Made by a program: the position numbers and the translations under genes
Source: Thalassobellus sediminis
GTDB lineage: Bacteria; Bacteroidota; Bacteroidia; Flavobacteriales; Flavobacteriaceae
DNA: 64,000 bases
Direction of reading: 5' to 3'
Assembly: GCF_044386045.1 (NCBI RefSeq)
Contig: NZ_JBISCD010000040.1
Coordinates: forward strand, 2,046,001 to 2,110,000
Shown here: piece after piece, positions 52,782-61,333 of the stretch
Layout: each line of letters starts with the position of its first letter
Position numbering within the stretch: position 1 is the first letter of the stretch
Notes under the pieces: model-generated
Databases searched by the model: none
The model's input: only the letters and a program-made list of their open reading frames with translations
What the model was told of the DNA's origin: nothing

Positions 52782-54254
52782 ATGACTGCACATCAAGACA
52801 AAATTCTAGGAGAAGGTTTAACTTATGACGACGTACTTTTAGTTCCAGCTTTTTCAGAAGTTCTTCCACGAGAAGTTAATATTCAATCAAAATTCACTCG
52901 AAACATTACCATTAACGTACCTATTGTCTCTGCGGCTATGGATACAGTTACCGAAAGCAAAATGGCAATTGCCATGGCTCAAGAAGGTGGTATTGGTGTT
53001 TTACATAAAAACATGACTATTGAAGCTCAAGCTTTAAAAGTTAGAAGAGTAAAACGTGCAGAGAGTGGAATGATTATAGATCCTGTTACATTACCATTAA
53101 CAGCTACAGTATTAGATGCCAAACAAAATATGGCAGAACATGGTATTGGAGGAATTCCTATTGTAGATGCCGATGGTATTTTAAAAGGTATTGTTACAAA
53201 CCGTGATTTACGTTTCGAGCATGATAATAAAAGACCTATAACTGAAGTTATGACGAGTGAAAACTTAGTAACAGCTCCAGTAGGAACGTCTTTAGGTGAT
53301 GCCGAATCTATTTTACAAAATTATAAAATTGAAAAGCTACTTATTGTAGATGATAATTATAAACTCTCTGGTTTAATAACTTTTAGAGATATTACTAAGC
53401 TAACATTAAAGCCAATAGCAAATAAAGATGAATTTGGACGTTTGAGAGTAGCTGCTGCTATTGGAGTAACAGGTGATGCTGTTGATAGAGCAGAAGCTCT
53501 AGTAAATGCAGGTGTTGATGCCGTTGTTATTGATACAGCGCACGGACATACAAAAGGTGTGGTGTCTGTTTTAAAAGAAATAAAAGTAAAATTCCCGCAG
53601 TTGGATGTAATTGTTGGAAACATTGCTACAGGTGCTGCTGCTAAATATTTAGTAGAAGCAGGAGCCGATGCCGTTAAAGTTGGTATTGGCCCAGGATCTA
53701 TTTGTACAACACGTGTTGTTGCTGGTGTAGGTTTTCCACAATTTTCTGCGGTATTAGAAGTTGCTGCAGCTATAAAAGGAACTGGTGTTCCGGTAATTGC
53801 CGATGGTGGTATTCGTTACACAGGAGATATTCCTAAAGCCATTGCTGCTGGAGCTGATACAGTAATGTTAGGATCACTTTTAGCAGGAACCAAAGAATCT
53901 CCAGGAGAAACTATTATTTACGAAGGACGTAAATTTAAGTCTTACAGAGGTATGGGGTCTGTTGAAGCCATGAAAGAAGGTAGTAAAGATCGTTATTTTC
54001 AAGATGTAGAAGACGATATTAAAAAATTAGTACCAGAAGGTATTGTTGGTCGTGTACCCTATAAAGGTGAATTATTTGAAAGTATACATCAATTTATAGG
54101 CGGTTTACGAGCAGGTATGGGATATTGTGGAGCAAAAGATGTTGCCACATTAAAAGAAACAGGACAGTTTGTTAAAATTACTGCAAGTGGTATTAACGAA
54201 AGTCACCCACATGATGTAACTATTACAAAAGAGTCTCCTAACTATTCTAGATAG
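52782..54254 (+). CDS. guaB: Inosine-5'-monophosphate dehydrogenase
   Basis: GuaB oxidises IMP to XMP with NAD, the committed step of GTP synthesis. The 490-residue length fits. The barrel starts with LTYDDVLLVPAFSEVLPREV near residue 13. The two CBS domains occupy about residues 95-210 (GIGGIPIVDADG). The active-site loop GPGSICTTRVVAGVG carries Cys308, and GMGSVEAM near residue 395 and the flap segment follow. The gene ends at a strong terminator, beyond which the cassette-like array begins. Firm. Confidence 0.97.
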   Translation: MTAHQDKILGEGLTYDDVLLVPAFSEVLPREVNIQSKFTRNITINVPIVSAAMDTVTESKMAIAMAQEGGIGVLHKNMTIEAQALKVRRVKRAESGMIIDPVTLPLTATVLDAKQNMAEHGIGGIPIVDADGILKGIVTNRDLRFEHDNKRPITEVMTSENLVTAPVGTSLGDAESILQNYKIEKLLIVDDNYKLSGLITFRDITKLTLKPIANKDEFGRLRVAAAIGVTGDAVDRAEALVNAGVDAVVIDTAHGHTKGVVSVLKEIKVKFPQLDVIVGNIATGAAAKYLVEAGADAVKVGIGPGSICTTRVVAGVGFPQFSAVLEVAAAIKGTGVPVIADGGIRYTGDIPKAIAAGADTVMLGSLLAGTKESPGETIIYEGRKFKSYRGMGSVEAMKEGSKDRYFQDVEDDIKKLVPEGIVGRVPYKGELFESIHQFIGGLRAGMGYCGAKDVATLKETGQFVKITASGINESHPHDVTITKESPNYSR

Positions 54255-54273
54255 ATTATAGTTGTAATAAATT

Positions 54274-54313
54274 AAAAAAGGCTCAAGTTTTATTGTTAAA
54301 CTTGAGCCTTTTT
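54274..54313 (+). terminator. Terminator after guaB
   Basis: AAAAAGGCTCAAGTTT pairs with AAACTTGAGCCTTTTT, flanked by A- and T-runs. This bidirectional terminator stands at the left border of the accessory array. Confidence 0.92.
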
Positions 54314-54328
54314 TGTTGCTGCGTTTTA

Positions 54329-54365
54329 TGAAAATGAGTTTTTTTTTATACGGTTGTTACAGCAC
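54329..54365. repeat. Truncated element E0 with core GTTACAGCAC
   Basis: TATGAAAA...TTTTTTTATA shows only short complementarity, then CGGTTGTTACAGCAC. The core GTTACAGCAC (54356-54365) is exactly complementary to GTGCTGTAAC (54972-54981) at the other end of the first array gene, whose stop codon is the TTA inside this core. It looks like a half element. Confidence 0.55.
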
Positions 54366-54872
54366 GTTTTTTATTTTCCGTTTAAATTTCCGACTGTCAG
54401 AATACAATACGACAACTCCACATCTGCCATTTGTTCCATATAAGGCTGAAGCTATATCTCCTTTCAGGACTGTTATTTTGTCAATATTTTTTTCAGTTAC
54501 CAATTCAAGTATTCTATTCGTTTTCGGATATTCAATTGGCTCAAGTAAATAAGCACTTTTTTTTAATCCGAGAACAAAAACAATTTTACATTCGCAATTC
54601 GCTTTTTCGAGAGATTCTTTAAATGTTTCTCCATCTTGAATAATTATTCGGCAAACAATTCGGTTATATCCATTTTGTCTTATATAAATTGAGTCAGCGT
54701 AAATTTTCTTTTTTATTTCCACAATTTGTTCCGATTCAGAAGTTAGTTTTTCAAATTCCGCAATCCATTCAGCGTTTTGCTTTTCAGTCAGAAGTGAGTC
54801 GGTTTTTATTTCCTGCGAGTAAATTGTTTTTCCGACTGTTAGAAGTAGAGCGAAAATTAATATTTGTTTCAT
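54357..54872 (-). CDS. Exported protein with TonB plug-like segment
   Basis: A 171-residue protein with a signal peptide (ILIFALLLTVGKTIYSQ). Near residues 131-158, ITVLKGDIASALYGTNGRCG followed by VVVLYS matches the conserved plug segment of TonB-dependent receptors (VLKGxxAxALYGxxGxxGV), but no barrel follows. Free-standing plug-like proteins exist in Bacteroidota, often with an antirepressor-type sensing role, though none is shown here. The stop TAA overlaps the core GTTACAGCAC, making this the first unit of the array. The last residues are RKIKNVL. Confidence 0.75.
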   Translation of the reverse strand: MKQILIFALLLTVGKTIYSQEIKTDSLLTEKQNAEWIAEFEKLTSESEQIVEIKKKIYADSIYIRQNGYNRIVCRIIIQDGETFKESLEKANCECKIVFVLGLKKSAYLLEPIEYPKTNRILELVTEKNIDKITVLKGDIASALYGTNGRCGVVVLYSDSRKFKRKIKNVL

Positions 54873-54973
54873 CTTTTATTTATTTCCACCAAAGTTAAAG
54901 TCAGAATTTCCATTATAAAATTCAAAATGAGTGAATTGGTCTTTTGGTTTAGCGAAATGTTTTTCTCAAATGT

Positions 54974-55112
54974 GCTGTAACGGTCTAGTATAAGAATAGT
55001 AGCGGACTTTTACATACTAATTTTTCAGTTAAACACAGACCTTTTTTATATTCACTTATTCTTGTTTTAGTTATTAGACCGCTATTATTTTTATACAATG
55101 TTGGCAACTGGC
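54974..55112. repeat. Hairpin element E3
   Basis: Left arm GTAACGGTCTAGTATAAGA, continued by ATAGTAGCGG, pairs with the right arm (ACCGCTATTATTTTTATAC, then AATGTTGGC). The left core GTGCTGTAAC belongs to the unit on its left and the right core GTTGGCAAC (55100-55108) to the unit on its right. Arm sequences agree with E1 and E4-E7. Confidence 0.8.
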
Positions 55113-55115
55113 TTT

Positions 55116-58100
55116 TTATCTTTTCAATGAGAAATGTCCAGAAAAAGTTTGACCATTACCAAGATCTGTTCTAAACCAATAATCATTTGACATCATTTGT
55201 TTACCATTATAAAGTCCATTCCATCCTAACTCATTTGCTGATATTCTAGCTAATAATTTTCCATATCTATCAAAAATTAATGTCCTTGAATTAGGGAAAT
55301 GTGATATTCCTTTAATTTGCCAAAAATCATTATATCCATCGTTATTTGGCGTAAAGAATTTAGGATAATCAATTATAATTACTTCATCTGAATTTTCTCC
55401 ACAACCATATTTGTCTCTTACTATTACTATATATATTCCTCCTTGAATATTTGAAAAATAATTACTGTTTTGGTAATTAATTTCATCAATTGAGTATTCA
55501 AAATCTCCATCACCAGATGCAATAATTTCAATATAATTATTTCCTAATTCTCCATAGTTTACTTGTTGTATTTCTGGTAAGACAGAACGAACGAGGTTAA
55601 AATCAAAGGAATTTTCACAAGTAATACCATTTTCAATTTGAGTAACGGTTAAAGTATAACTGCCCTCTTCAGTTATTTCTGCGCTATTTGTACTTGAAAT
55701 TAGAGTTCCATCTTCAAAGAACCAATTATATGAATTGTGACCAGCACTTATATTTAATGAAATTGATGGGTCTAAATTACAAATGAAGTATTCATCTTCT
55801 AAGTTAATTTCAGGTAATTCATTTACGATTAAGTTAAAGGATGTCTCAGAATAACATATTGGATTTGAGGCATCTTCAATTCTAATATTTATGGTTTGAG
55901 AAAAAGGTTCTGTGTTTTGGAAGATTGTGGGCAGAGGACTTGGAAGGGGGTTATTATTGGAATCGAAGTACTGTATGGTTAATCCAGTTTGATTTCCAAT
56001 AAGTTCTTGTTCTATAATCGATGTATTAAATTCGGCATAACCATTCCCTTGGTCACATGCATACAAATTATTAGGTTGATTTATGTTGGGTTGTGTAACA
56101 GTTTGTAATTGCAAAGTCGTTTCAGCATAACAAGTTGTATTATTAGCAGTAACCCTTACGTTTATTAATTCATTGAATGCATAGAAGTTCGTGTATGGGT
56201 TTGGCAAAGGATTTGGTAATTCGTTACCTAACTGATCAAAATAGTTTACAGATATTCCAGTTTGCCCATTCAAAACTTGACTTTCAACATTTGAGGTATC
56301 AAAATGTTCTGAAATTCCATCATTATTATCGTCACAGCCATAAATTATTTGTAATTGATTTGCTTCTGGTAAAGGATTTACTATTAAATCAAAAGTACTT
56401 TCATTATAACAATTTGTATTTGGATTGGTTATTCTGGCCGTAATAGTTTCCTGATTTGGAATGCTATTCACATAAGGATTGGGTAATGGATTAGGCAATA
56501 GAATTCCGTCACTATCATAGTACTCTATTGTCATTCCAGCTTGACCGCCCAGTGCAATGGACTCTACAGAACTTAAATTAAAGCTAGCTATACCATCGGT
56601 ATTATCATCACACTCATAAAAATTATTAACAGGAAAAACTGAAGGGACTGGTTGAACGATCAAGTCAATATTAACTTGGGTGTAACAAGTGGGGCTATTG
56701 TTATTAGAGATTTGTGCAATTATTGTCTCTTGATATGGAATTGTATTTTGTATAGAATTTGAAAGAGGACTTGTTAACTGATTGCCATTTTGGTCAAAAT
56801 ATAAAATTTGCAATCCTGTTTGTGATCCAATAATTTCATTTTGAACATTAGAGGTGTCAAAATTTGCAAAGCCATTACCATCATCACATGCAAATAAATT
56901 ACTAGGTTGATTTACACTAGGAGTCGAAATAATTTGTAATTCTAAAACGGTTTCGTCGTAAAGAAGGGATACGGGATCTGTTACGCGTATTGTTATGTTT
57001 TGACTATTAGCAGAAGTGTTTGTGAACGGATTAGACAGAGGGCTTGGTAATAAATTATTGTTTTCATCATAGTAAGTAACTATCAACCCTATTTGATTTC
57101 CTAATACCATATCTTCAACACCAAACGTATCAAAATATTCAGAATAACCATCCATATTATCGTCACAACCAATTAATGTATCGACGGGATAAGCAATAGG
57201 TTCTTCGGTTTCTTGACTGTATTTTGTAATGAAATGGTCCGCATATCCATTTGAAGTAAAATTATCAATATTGGTATCATCGGGATCAAAATCTACTGTT
57301 TCATGAAAATGACCACCTACATAAATGTTGAAAAAATCATCAATGTGTATTGTTGTTCCCATATCAGAATCAGGTCCCCCGCGTATTATTTCCCATAATA
57401 AATTACCATCTGAAGAATATTTATGAATAAAAACATCGTAGTTGGCAATAGGAATTATAGCGTTAGGGTCATATCCTATAGGGTCGAAAAGACCACCTGT
57501 TACATAAATCTCATCCGAAGTGTCTATATCTATAGACTGACCAACATCATAATAAATAGTCCCAAAGCTATTTGCCCACACAAACTCACCATTACTATCT
57601 AATTTCAATACAAAAACATCATCTTCACCGTTAGAAGTTAGATTGTATACTCCTCCATTTGGATCAAAATCTACTGATTCAGAAAAATGTCCTGTTATTA
57701 TAACATTTCCGTTACTATCTATTACAGATGAAGTCGCATCGTCAATATCTGAAGCTCCAAAACCTTTATGCCATAAAAGTTCTCCATAATTGTTAAGCTT
57801 TACTATAAATGCATCCCGTGATCCGTTTGAGGTCATATTACTTATGCCAACTCCTGGGTCAAAATCACAAGTATTTTCGAAAAAGCCTGTTATGTATAAA
57901 TTCTCTTGGGTATCTATATTGAGGTGTCTTCCTAAATCTAATCCGCTACCTCCAATGCTTTTTGCCCAAACAAACTCACCATTGCTATTTAGTTTTTGAA
58001 TAAAAATATCGGCCCCATTGGAAGTTAAATTAAAAGTACCAGCTCCTGGATCGAAATCGACAGTGCCGCTATATAACCCAATAAGGTAAATGTTATCTGT

Positions 58101-58595
58101 AGCATCTACAACAACAGATGAACCAAAATCTTGACGATTACCTCCAAATACCTTTGAAAAAAGTGTGTTCCCTTGAGGGTCTAACTTAAAAATTATAATT
58201 TCATCACCAACAAAATCCGTGCTAGGAATATCAGTCCTCCCCGTAATAATTAAATTTCCAGATGAGTCTATAGTTATCGATTTTCCGTCATCATATTCAA
58301 CTCCAGAGATGGATTTTGCCCAAATAAAATTCCCAAGAGGGTCTAATTTTTGGACAAAAATGTTATAATCAAACATACCACCTTCTGCAGATAAATTGAA
58401 TACGTTTGGTCCAGGATCAAAATCTACAGTACCTACAAAATAGCCAGTTGAATAAGTATTTCCTAAAACATCACTTGCTAAAGAAACCAATTCTTCGTAT
58501 TGTTGACTACCAGTAGTTTTAGTCCATTCGTAATTTTGGGCAACTGATTGGAAACATAGAAGAAATGAAATAAAAATAAATAAAAATATTCTCAT
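55116..58595 (-). CDS. Large secreted T9SS protein with beta-propeller-like repeats
   Basis: An 1159-residue secreted protein. After a signal peptide (IFLFIFISFLLCFQSVAQ), residues 30-450 hold SBBP-like repeats with recurring DFDPG segments and ITG-type strands (at least six copies). Five later modules begin (A/G/E)CDD, as in ACDDGNGFANFDTS, and carry about 85 residues each (about 465-890). A short Ig-like part follows. The C-terminus is a gliding-type CTD of type IX secretion (FFTPNNDGYNDFW near 1075, then IFDRYGKLL). It is one array unit, bounded by cores GTTGGCAAC and GTTGCCAAC. Likely surface-exposed. Confidence 0.85.
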   Translation of the reverse strand: MRIFLFIFISFLLCFQSVAQNYEWTKTTGSQQYEELVSLASDVLGNTYSTGYFVGTVDFDPGPNVFNLSAEGGMFDYNIFVQKLDPLGNFIWAKSISGVEYDDGKSITIDSSGNLIITGRTDIPSTDFVGDEIIIFKLDPQGNTLFSKVFGGNRQDFGSSVVVDATDNIYLIGLYSGTVDFDPGAGTFNLTSNGADIFIQKLNSNGEFVWAKSIGGSGLDLGRHLNIDTQENLYITGFFENTCDFDPGVGISNMTSNGSRDAFIVKLNNYGELLWHKGFGASDIDDATSSVIDSNGNVIITGHFSESVDFDPNGGVYNLTSNGEDDVFVLKLDSNGEFVWANSFGTIYYDVGQSIDIDTSDEIYVTGGLFDPIGYDPNAIIPIANYDVFIHKYSSDGNLLWEIIRGGPDSDMGTTIHIDDFFNIYVGGHFHETVDFDPDDTNIDNFTSNGYADHFITKYSQETEEPIAYPVDTLIGCDDNMDGYSEYFDTFGVEDMVLGNQIGLIVTYYDENNNLLPSPLSNPFTNTSANSQNITIRVTDPVSLLYDETVLELQIISTPSVNQPSNLFACDDGNGFANFDTSNVQNEIIGSQTGLQILYFDQNGNQLTSPLSNSIQNTIPYQETIIAQISNNNSPTCYTQVNIDLIVQPVPSVFPVNNFYECDDNTDGIASFNLSSVESIALGGQAGMTIEYYDSDGILLPNPLPNPYVNSIPNQETITARITNPNTNCYNESTFDLIVNPLPEANQLQIIYGCDDNNDGISEHFDTSNVESQVLNGQTGISVNYFDQLGNELPNPLPNPYTNFYAFNELINVRVTANNTTCYAETTLQLQTVTQPNINQPNNLYACDQGNGYAEFNTSIIEQELIGNQTGLTIQYFDSNNNPLPSPLPTIFQNTEPFSQTINIRIEDASNPICYSETSFNLIVNELPEINLEDEYFICNLDPSISLNISAGHNSYNWFFEDGTLISSTNSAEITEEGSYTLTVTQIENGITCENSFDFNLVRSVLPEIQQVNYGELGNNYIEIIASGDGDFEYSIDEINYQNSNYFSNIQGGIYIVIVRDKYGCGENSDEVIIIDYPKFFTPNNDGYNDFWQIKGISHFPNSRTLIFDRYGKLLARISANELGWNGLYNGKQMMSNDYWFRTDLGNGQTFSGHFSLKR

Positions 58596-58612
58596 GAATT
58601 GTGATCAAGCTT

Positions 58613-58754
58613 GTTGCCAACGGTTGTGTATAAGAATAGTGCGGTTTTGTGTCCGAGGATTTTCCGCAGGAAAATCAGAGAGACCAAATGCGCACTAGCC
58701 TTTTGATTAAGAAATAAATTTAAGCATTATTTCTTATACTTTGTTGTGTGTAGG
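58613..58754. repeat. Hairpin element E4
   Basis: Left core GTTGCCAAC, arm GTGTATAAGAATAGTGCGG; right arm complement GTATAAGAAATAATGC; right core GTTGTGTGTA (58743-58752). The centre holds GGATTTTCCGCAGGAAAATC, a perfect palindrome arm of eight bases on each side, also found in E6. Confidence 0.8.
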
Positions 58755-58759
58755 TGTTT

Positions 58760-59188
58760 TTAATTCAAACTTGTCATTCCGAATTGGTCAATTGCTTGTT
58801 GTTTGTTATCGGCAAGAGAGAATTTTAATTCAGTCCACGCTGTACCTTCAATGCCTTTGAGTTCAATTCCGTTTTCCGTCTTGGTTATCGTAAATAAAAA
58901 GTCCGCAAGTTTTTCGTCCTTATTTTCCGAAACGTTTTTCAATTCAGTCATTCCATATTCATCAACCGCTTGTGGTCGATAATTATTTAGGCTAAATGAC
59001 AAGTCTTTCCAAGCACTACCTTTTTCGCTTTTCATTTTTATTCCGTTTTCAGTTTTCTCAACGATTACTTTAAAATTTTTTAATTCAGCCGTTTTTTCTT
59101 GAGCTACTAATTCAGATGAAGCTGTCAAAAAAAGTAATGCAATTAACATCATTGAAAATAGTCTCTTAAAATTCATTTTTGTTTTCAT
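58760..59188 (-). CDS. Secreted protein of two similar halves
   Basis: A 142-residue protein with signal peptide (MMLIALLFLTASSELVAQ). The mature part is an internal duplication: KVIVEKTENGIKMKSEKGSAW near residue 40 repeats as TITKTENGIELKGIEGTAW near 99, and each half ends in Q-A-(V/I)-D-(E/Q)-(Y/F)-GMT. I do not recognise the family. It is an array unit, bounded by cores GTTGTGTGTA and TACACACAAC, with a normal ATG start about 40 bases inside the right core. Confidence 0.78.
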   Translation of the reverse strand: MKTKMNFKRLFSMMLIALLFLTASSELVAQEKTAELKNFKVIVEKTENGIKMKSEKGSAWKDLSFSLNNYRPQAVDEYGMTELKNVSENKDEKLADFLFTITKTENGIELKGIEGTAWTELKFSLADNKQQAIDQFGMTSLN

Positions 59189-59225
59189 ATTTCTATTTTT
59201 AATTTCAGTTCGAGTTTTGTTTCAC

Positions 59226-59366
59226 TTACACACAACGGTTACGTATAATATTAGTGGCGCGTTTAAGCACTAAATTAGTAAATAGAAACTTGCCAGCGGA
59301 AAATTCCGCAGGAATTTTCCAAGTAAGCTAAAACTAGCCATTAATTTTATGCTTTGTTGTGCCTAG
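59226..59366. repeat. Hairpin element E5
   Basis: Left core TACACACAAC, arm ACGTATAATATTAGTGGCG; right arm complement GCATAAAATTAATGGC; right core GTTGTGCCTA (59356-59365). A central GGAAAATTCCGCAGGAATTTTCC-type palindrome varies the motif of E4 and E6. Confidence 0.78.
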
Positions 59367-59884
59367 TTTTTTTTATTTACTAATTCGATTTCCAGTTTCT
59401 TTTTCAAGTCAGTTTTTAAATCAATACGAATTGGTTTAAATTCCATTCTTTCCGCAAATTTTTCATTAAAACTATTTATATAATCTTCAGATTGTTCAGC
59501 GAGAAATTCCGAAAAGTGATTAATTCCGACTGAAAATTCCAAGTCAATTATTGAGTCTGTATTTTCTTTAGTTTGAAAATAAGTAAATTGTCTAGGACTA
59601 CTTAATCCTCTATAATATCCGAGAGTGTCTTTTTCCTTATTAAAAATATGACAGTAAAGTTCGTAAGGTCTTTTTTGTAAATAATTCCAATCAGAGTTAA
59701 ATTCAGAGCATAAAGTGTCATTCCAAGAAATAACATATCCACCAGGTTCAAACTCCAAATAGATTTCTATGTCCATTTTCATTCGGTCGATTTGTAGTTT
59801 TTTCGGTTTGTCATAACAACCAAATAAAACTCCAAAAATCAGTATGTAAATTGCTCTTTTCAGGTTTTTTATCAAATTAGGCAC
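59363..59884 (-). CDS. Lipoprotein, starts and ends within cores
   Basis: A 173-residue lipoprotein. A basic N-terminus and lipobox LFGC (about residue 23) predict export. The mature part has a KLQIDRMKMDIEIYLEFEPG segment and no recognised domain. The stop TAG lies inside the core GTTGTGCCTA at the left and the probable GTG start inside the complementary core at 59878-59887; TTG at 59875 is a possible alternative start. It therefore fills its unit from core to core. Function unknown. Confidence 0.72.
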   Translation of the reverse strand: MPNLIKNLKRAIYILIFGVLFGCYDKPKKLQIDRMKMDIEIYLEFEPGGYVISWNDTLCSEFNSDWNYLQKRPYELYCHIFNKEKDTLGYYRGLSSPRQFTYFQTKENTDSIIDLEFSVGINHFSEFLAEQSEDYINSFNEKFAERMEFKPIRIDLKTDLKKKLEIELVNKKN

Positions 59885-60019
59885 AACGTTTATGTATATG
59901 AAATGTTGCGTGTTTGTGTGCGAGGATTTTCCGAAGGAAAATCAGAAGCTAACAAATGAGCAACAAACTTTGGTTTAGGTAAAATTAGCAATTTTTTATA
60001 TACTTTGTTAGCCACTGGC
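59877..60019. repeat. Hairpin element E6
   Basis: Left core TAGGCACAAC (59878-59887), arm TATGTATATGAAATGTTGCG; right arm complement GTATATAAAAAATTGC; right core GTTAGCCAC (60007-60015). The centre carries CGAGGATTTTCCGAAGGAAA and continues AATCAG, as in E4. Confidence 0.8.
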
Positions 60020-60712
60020 TTTTTCCGTTATTTTATTAACTTTCACATAGAACCAAGGCGAAGACTCAAATCCGTTTTTCTCATCATTCATATATTCCAC
60101 CATTTCAGTCCATTTCTCATTTTCGTTAATCAGTCCATATTCGTTTATTTCAATTCCGAACTTTTCGATTAAGTCACTTGCTAAATCGTGACAATGAAAA
60201 CTATGAAATTCACTACTATCTTCAATTCCGATTAAGTCGTAGCCTAAAGTCAGTTCGTCTTTGTTTTCTGTTATTCCTTTTTTTAAATTTATTGAAAGTC
60301 CGATTTCGCCCAAACTTGTCTTTTCAGGATTGAATAAATCTAGTAATTCGGTTCTTTCTGATTCGGGAAAGTTAATACTCAATATTTCACTTTCTGCTTT
60401 TGGAAAAAACGAACTTTTATATTCGGTTAAGGTTTCTAAATTGGCAAATGTGCAAATCCATCCGATTTTATTTTCCTCCATTTTTTTGTCCGTCCAATTC
60501 TGTATTTCTTTAATCAGCTTTTCATTGAGATTAAAATTCGTTTTAGTTTCTGCACTAACATTTTTTCCGTTTTCAGCCCACGAAATCGACCAAGCGTCAA
60601 AAAAAGAATCGTTGATACAAGTGCTACAAGTATGCAATTTTTTTCCTTCGTAAGTTCCAAAATTGGAATCACGAAGTTTAATTAAATAATATGCCCCAAT
60701 GTAGTATCTCAA
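60008..60712 (-). CDS. Unknown protein, cassette unit
   Basis: A 234-residue soluble protein starting RYYIGAYYLIKLRD and with HTCSTCINDSFFDAWSISW near residue 27, two cysteines in CSTC and many glutamates. No signal peptide. The stop TAA is inside the core GTTAGCCAC (60007-60015), and the start TTG at 60712 is only 15 bases inside the complementary core at 60727-60735. No ATG is available, so the TTG start is inferred from the reading frame. I do not recognise the family; small immunity-like proteins look similar in style, which is only a guess. Confidence 0.68.
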   Translation of the reverse strand: MRYYIGAYYLIKLRDSNFGTYEGKKLHTCSTCINDSFFDAWSISWAENGKNVSAETKTNFNLNEKLIKEIQNWTDKKMEENKIGWICTFANLETLTEYKSSFFPKAESEILSINFPESERTELLDLFNPEKTSLGEIGLSINLKKGITENKDELTLGYDLIGIEDSSEFHSFHCHDLASDLIEKFGIEINEYGLINENEKWTEMVEYMNDEKNGFESSPWFYVKVNKITEKASG

Positions 60713-60726
60713 TGTTTTTTCAGCTT

Positions 60727-60931
60727 GTGGCTAACGGTCTTGTGTATGAAACGTAGCGTATAAATAGACACTAACTTTTCGGGTTTAGCACGAGCCGAAT
60801 TTTTAATTTTTATGTTTAATTTTCTTCTCTAAATATAACCAAATTAAAAATTTGGCGTACTTTGTAAATAAGCAAAAACCTATCGGAAAGCCTATATTAG
60901 CTATGTTTTATACACGTTGTTAGCCACTGGC
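60727..60931. repeat. Hairpin element E7
   Basis: About 205 bases, the longest. Left core GTGGCTAAC (60727-60735), arm TGTGTATGAAACGTAGCG; right arm complement GTGTATAAAACATAGC; right core GTTAGCCAC (60919-60927), which would pair with a core beyond the window. The middle contains an extra AT-rich insertion. Confidence 0.75.
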
Positions 60932-60963
60932 TTTATTCCGCAAACTTGCTAGCGTTGGCAAAG

Positions 60964-61022
60964 ACATACTCTTTTGCAATTTTTGGCTTGTGTGTTGGAT
61001 GAAGCGAATTGCAAATGTGTAT
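60964..61022. repeat. Hairpin E8 after RAMA gene
   Basis: ACATACTCTTTTGCAATT pairs with AATTGCAAATGTGTAT around a 25-base loop. Two copies of TAGCGTTGGC flank it (near 60950 and 61030); the RAMA gene stop lies in the right one. It resembles a cassette border but does not follow the GTT...AAC polarity. Confidence 0.5.
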
Positions 61023-61027
61023 GGCTT

Positions 61028-61333
61028 TTAGCGTTGGCTATCAATCTGTTTATATTTCTCCTTATAATAACTCAATTCATTATAAATCCCATTGTCTAAA
61101 ATTCGCCAAAATTTCCAACCATTAATACTGGTTTTCGTTATTGCTCTTCCAGCTCCGCTAGGAAAAGGAAAAGTCTTCATTACATTGTCGATTTCGAATG
61201 TTATTGCTCCTTCTTTATCCAGAGTGCCAACTATTTCATTTTTCGGTGATGAATAGACCTTGGTACCGATTTTGATAATTCCAGCCTCTATAATCATTTT
61301 TAGGGTTATATCTGGTGTCTCTCTATATTTCAT
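61028..61333 (-). CDS. RAMA-domain protein
   Basis: A 101-residue protein with the RAMA domain, a DNA-binding module usually fused to adenine methylases: the pattern GTKVYSSPKNEIVGTLDKEG near residue 22, a later FPFPSGAGRAITK and the closing INGWKFWRIL. Here it is separate: its ATG overlaps the stop of the upstream methylase gene by one base (TAATG), so both are translated together. It probably targets or modulates the methylase (inference). Its stop lies in a TAGCGTTGGC repeat at the hairpin E8. Confidence 0.82.
   Translation of the reverse strand: MKYRETPDITLKMIIEAGIIKIGTKVYSSPKNEIVGTLDKEGAITFEIDNVMKTFPFPSGAGRAITKTSINGWKFWRILDNGIYNELSYYKEKYKQIDSQR

Larger units (their letters stand above)
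60713..61027. other. Gene-free stretch with E7 and hairpin E8
   Basis: The gap holds the element E7 (60727-60931) and a second hairpin E8 at about 60964-61022. Between them and beyond them no gene is seen. Confidence 0.6.

Noticed and set aside
60964..61022. Hairpin E8 as a rho-independent terminator
   Set aside because: The loop is 25 bases and no T-run follows on the minus strand.
54329..61027. Reading the repeated hairpins as a CRISPR array
   Set aside because: The repeats are far apart, 140-205 bases long, hairpin-shaped and separated by whole genes; there are no cas genes.
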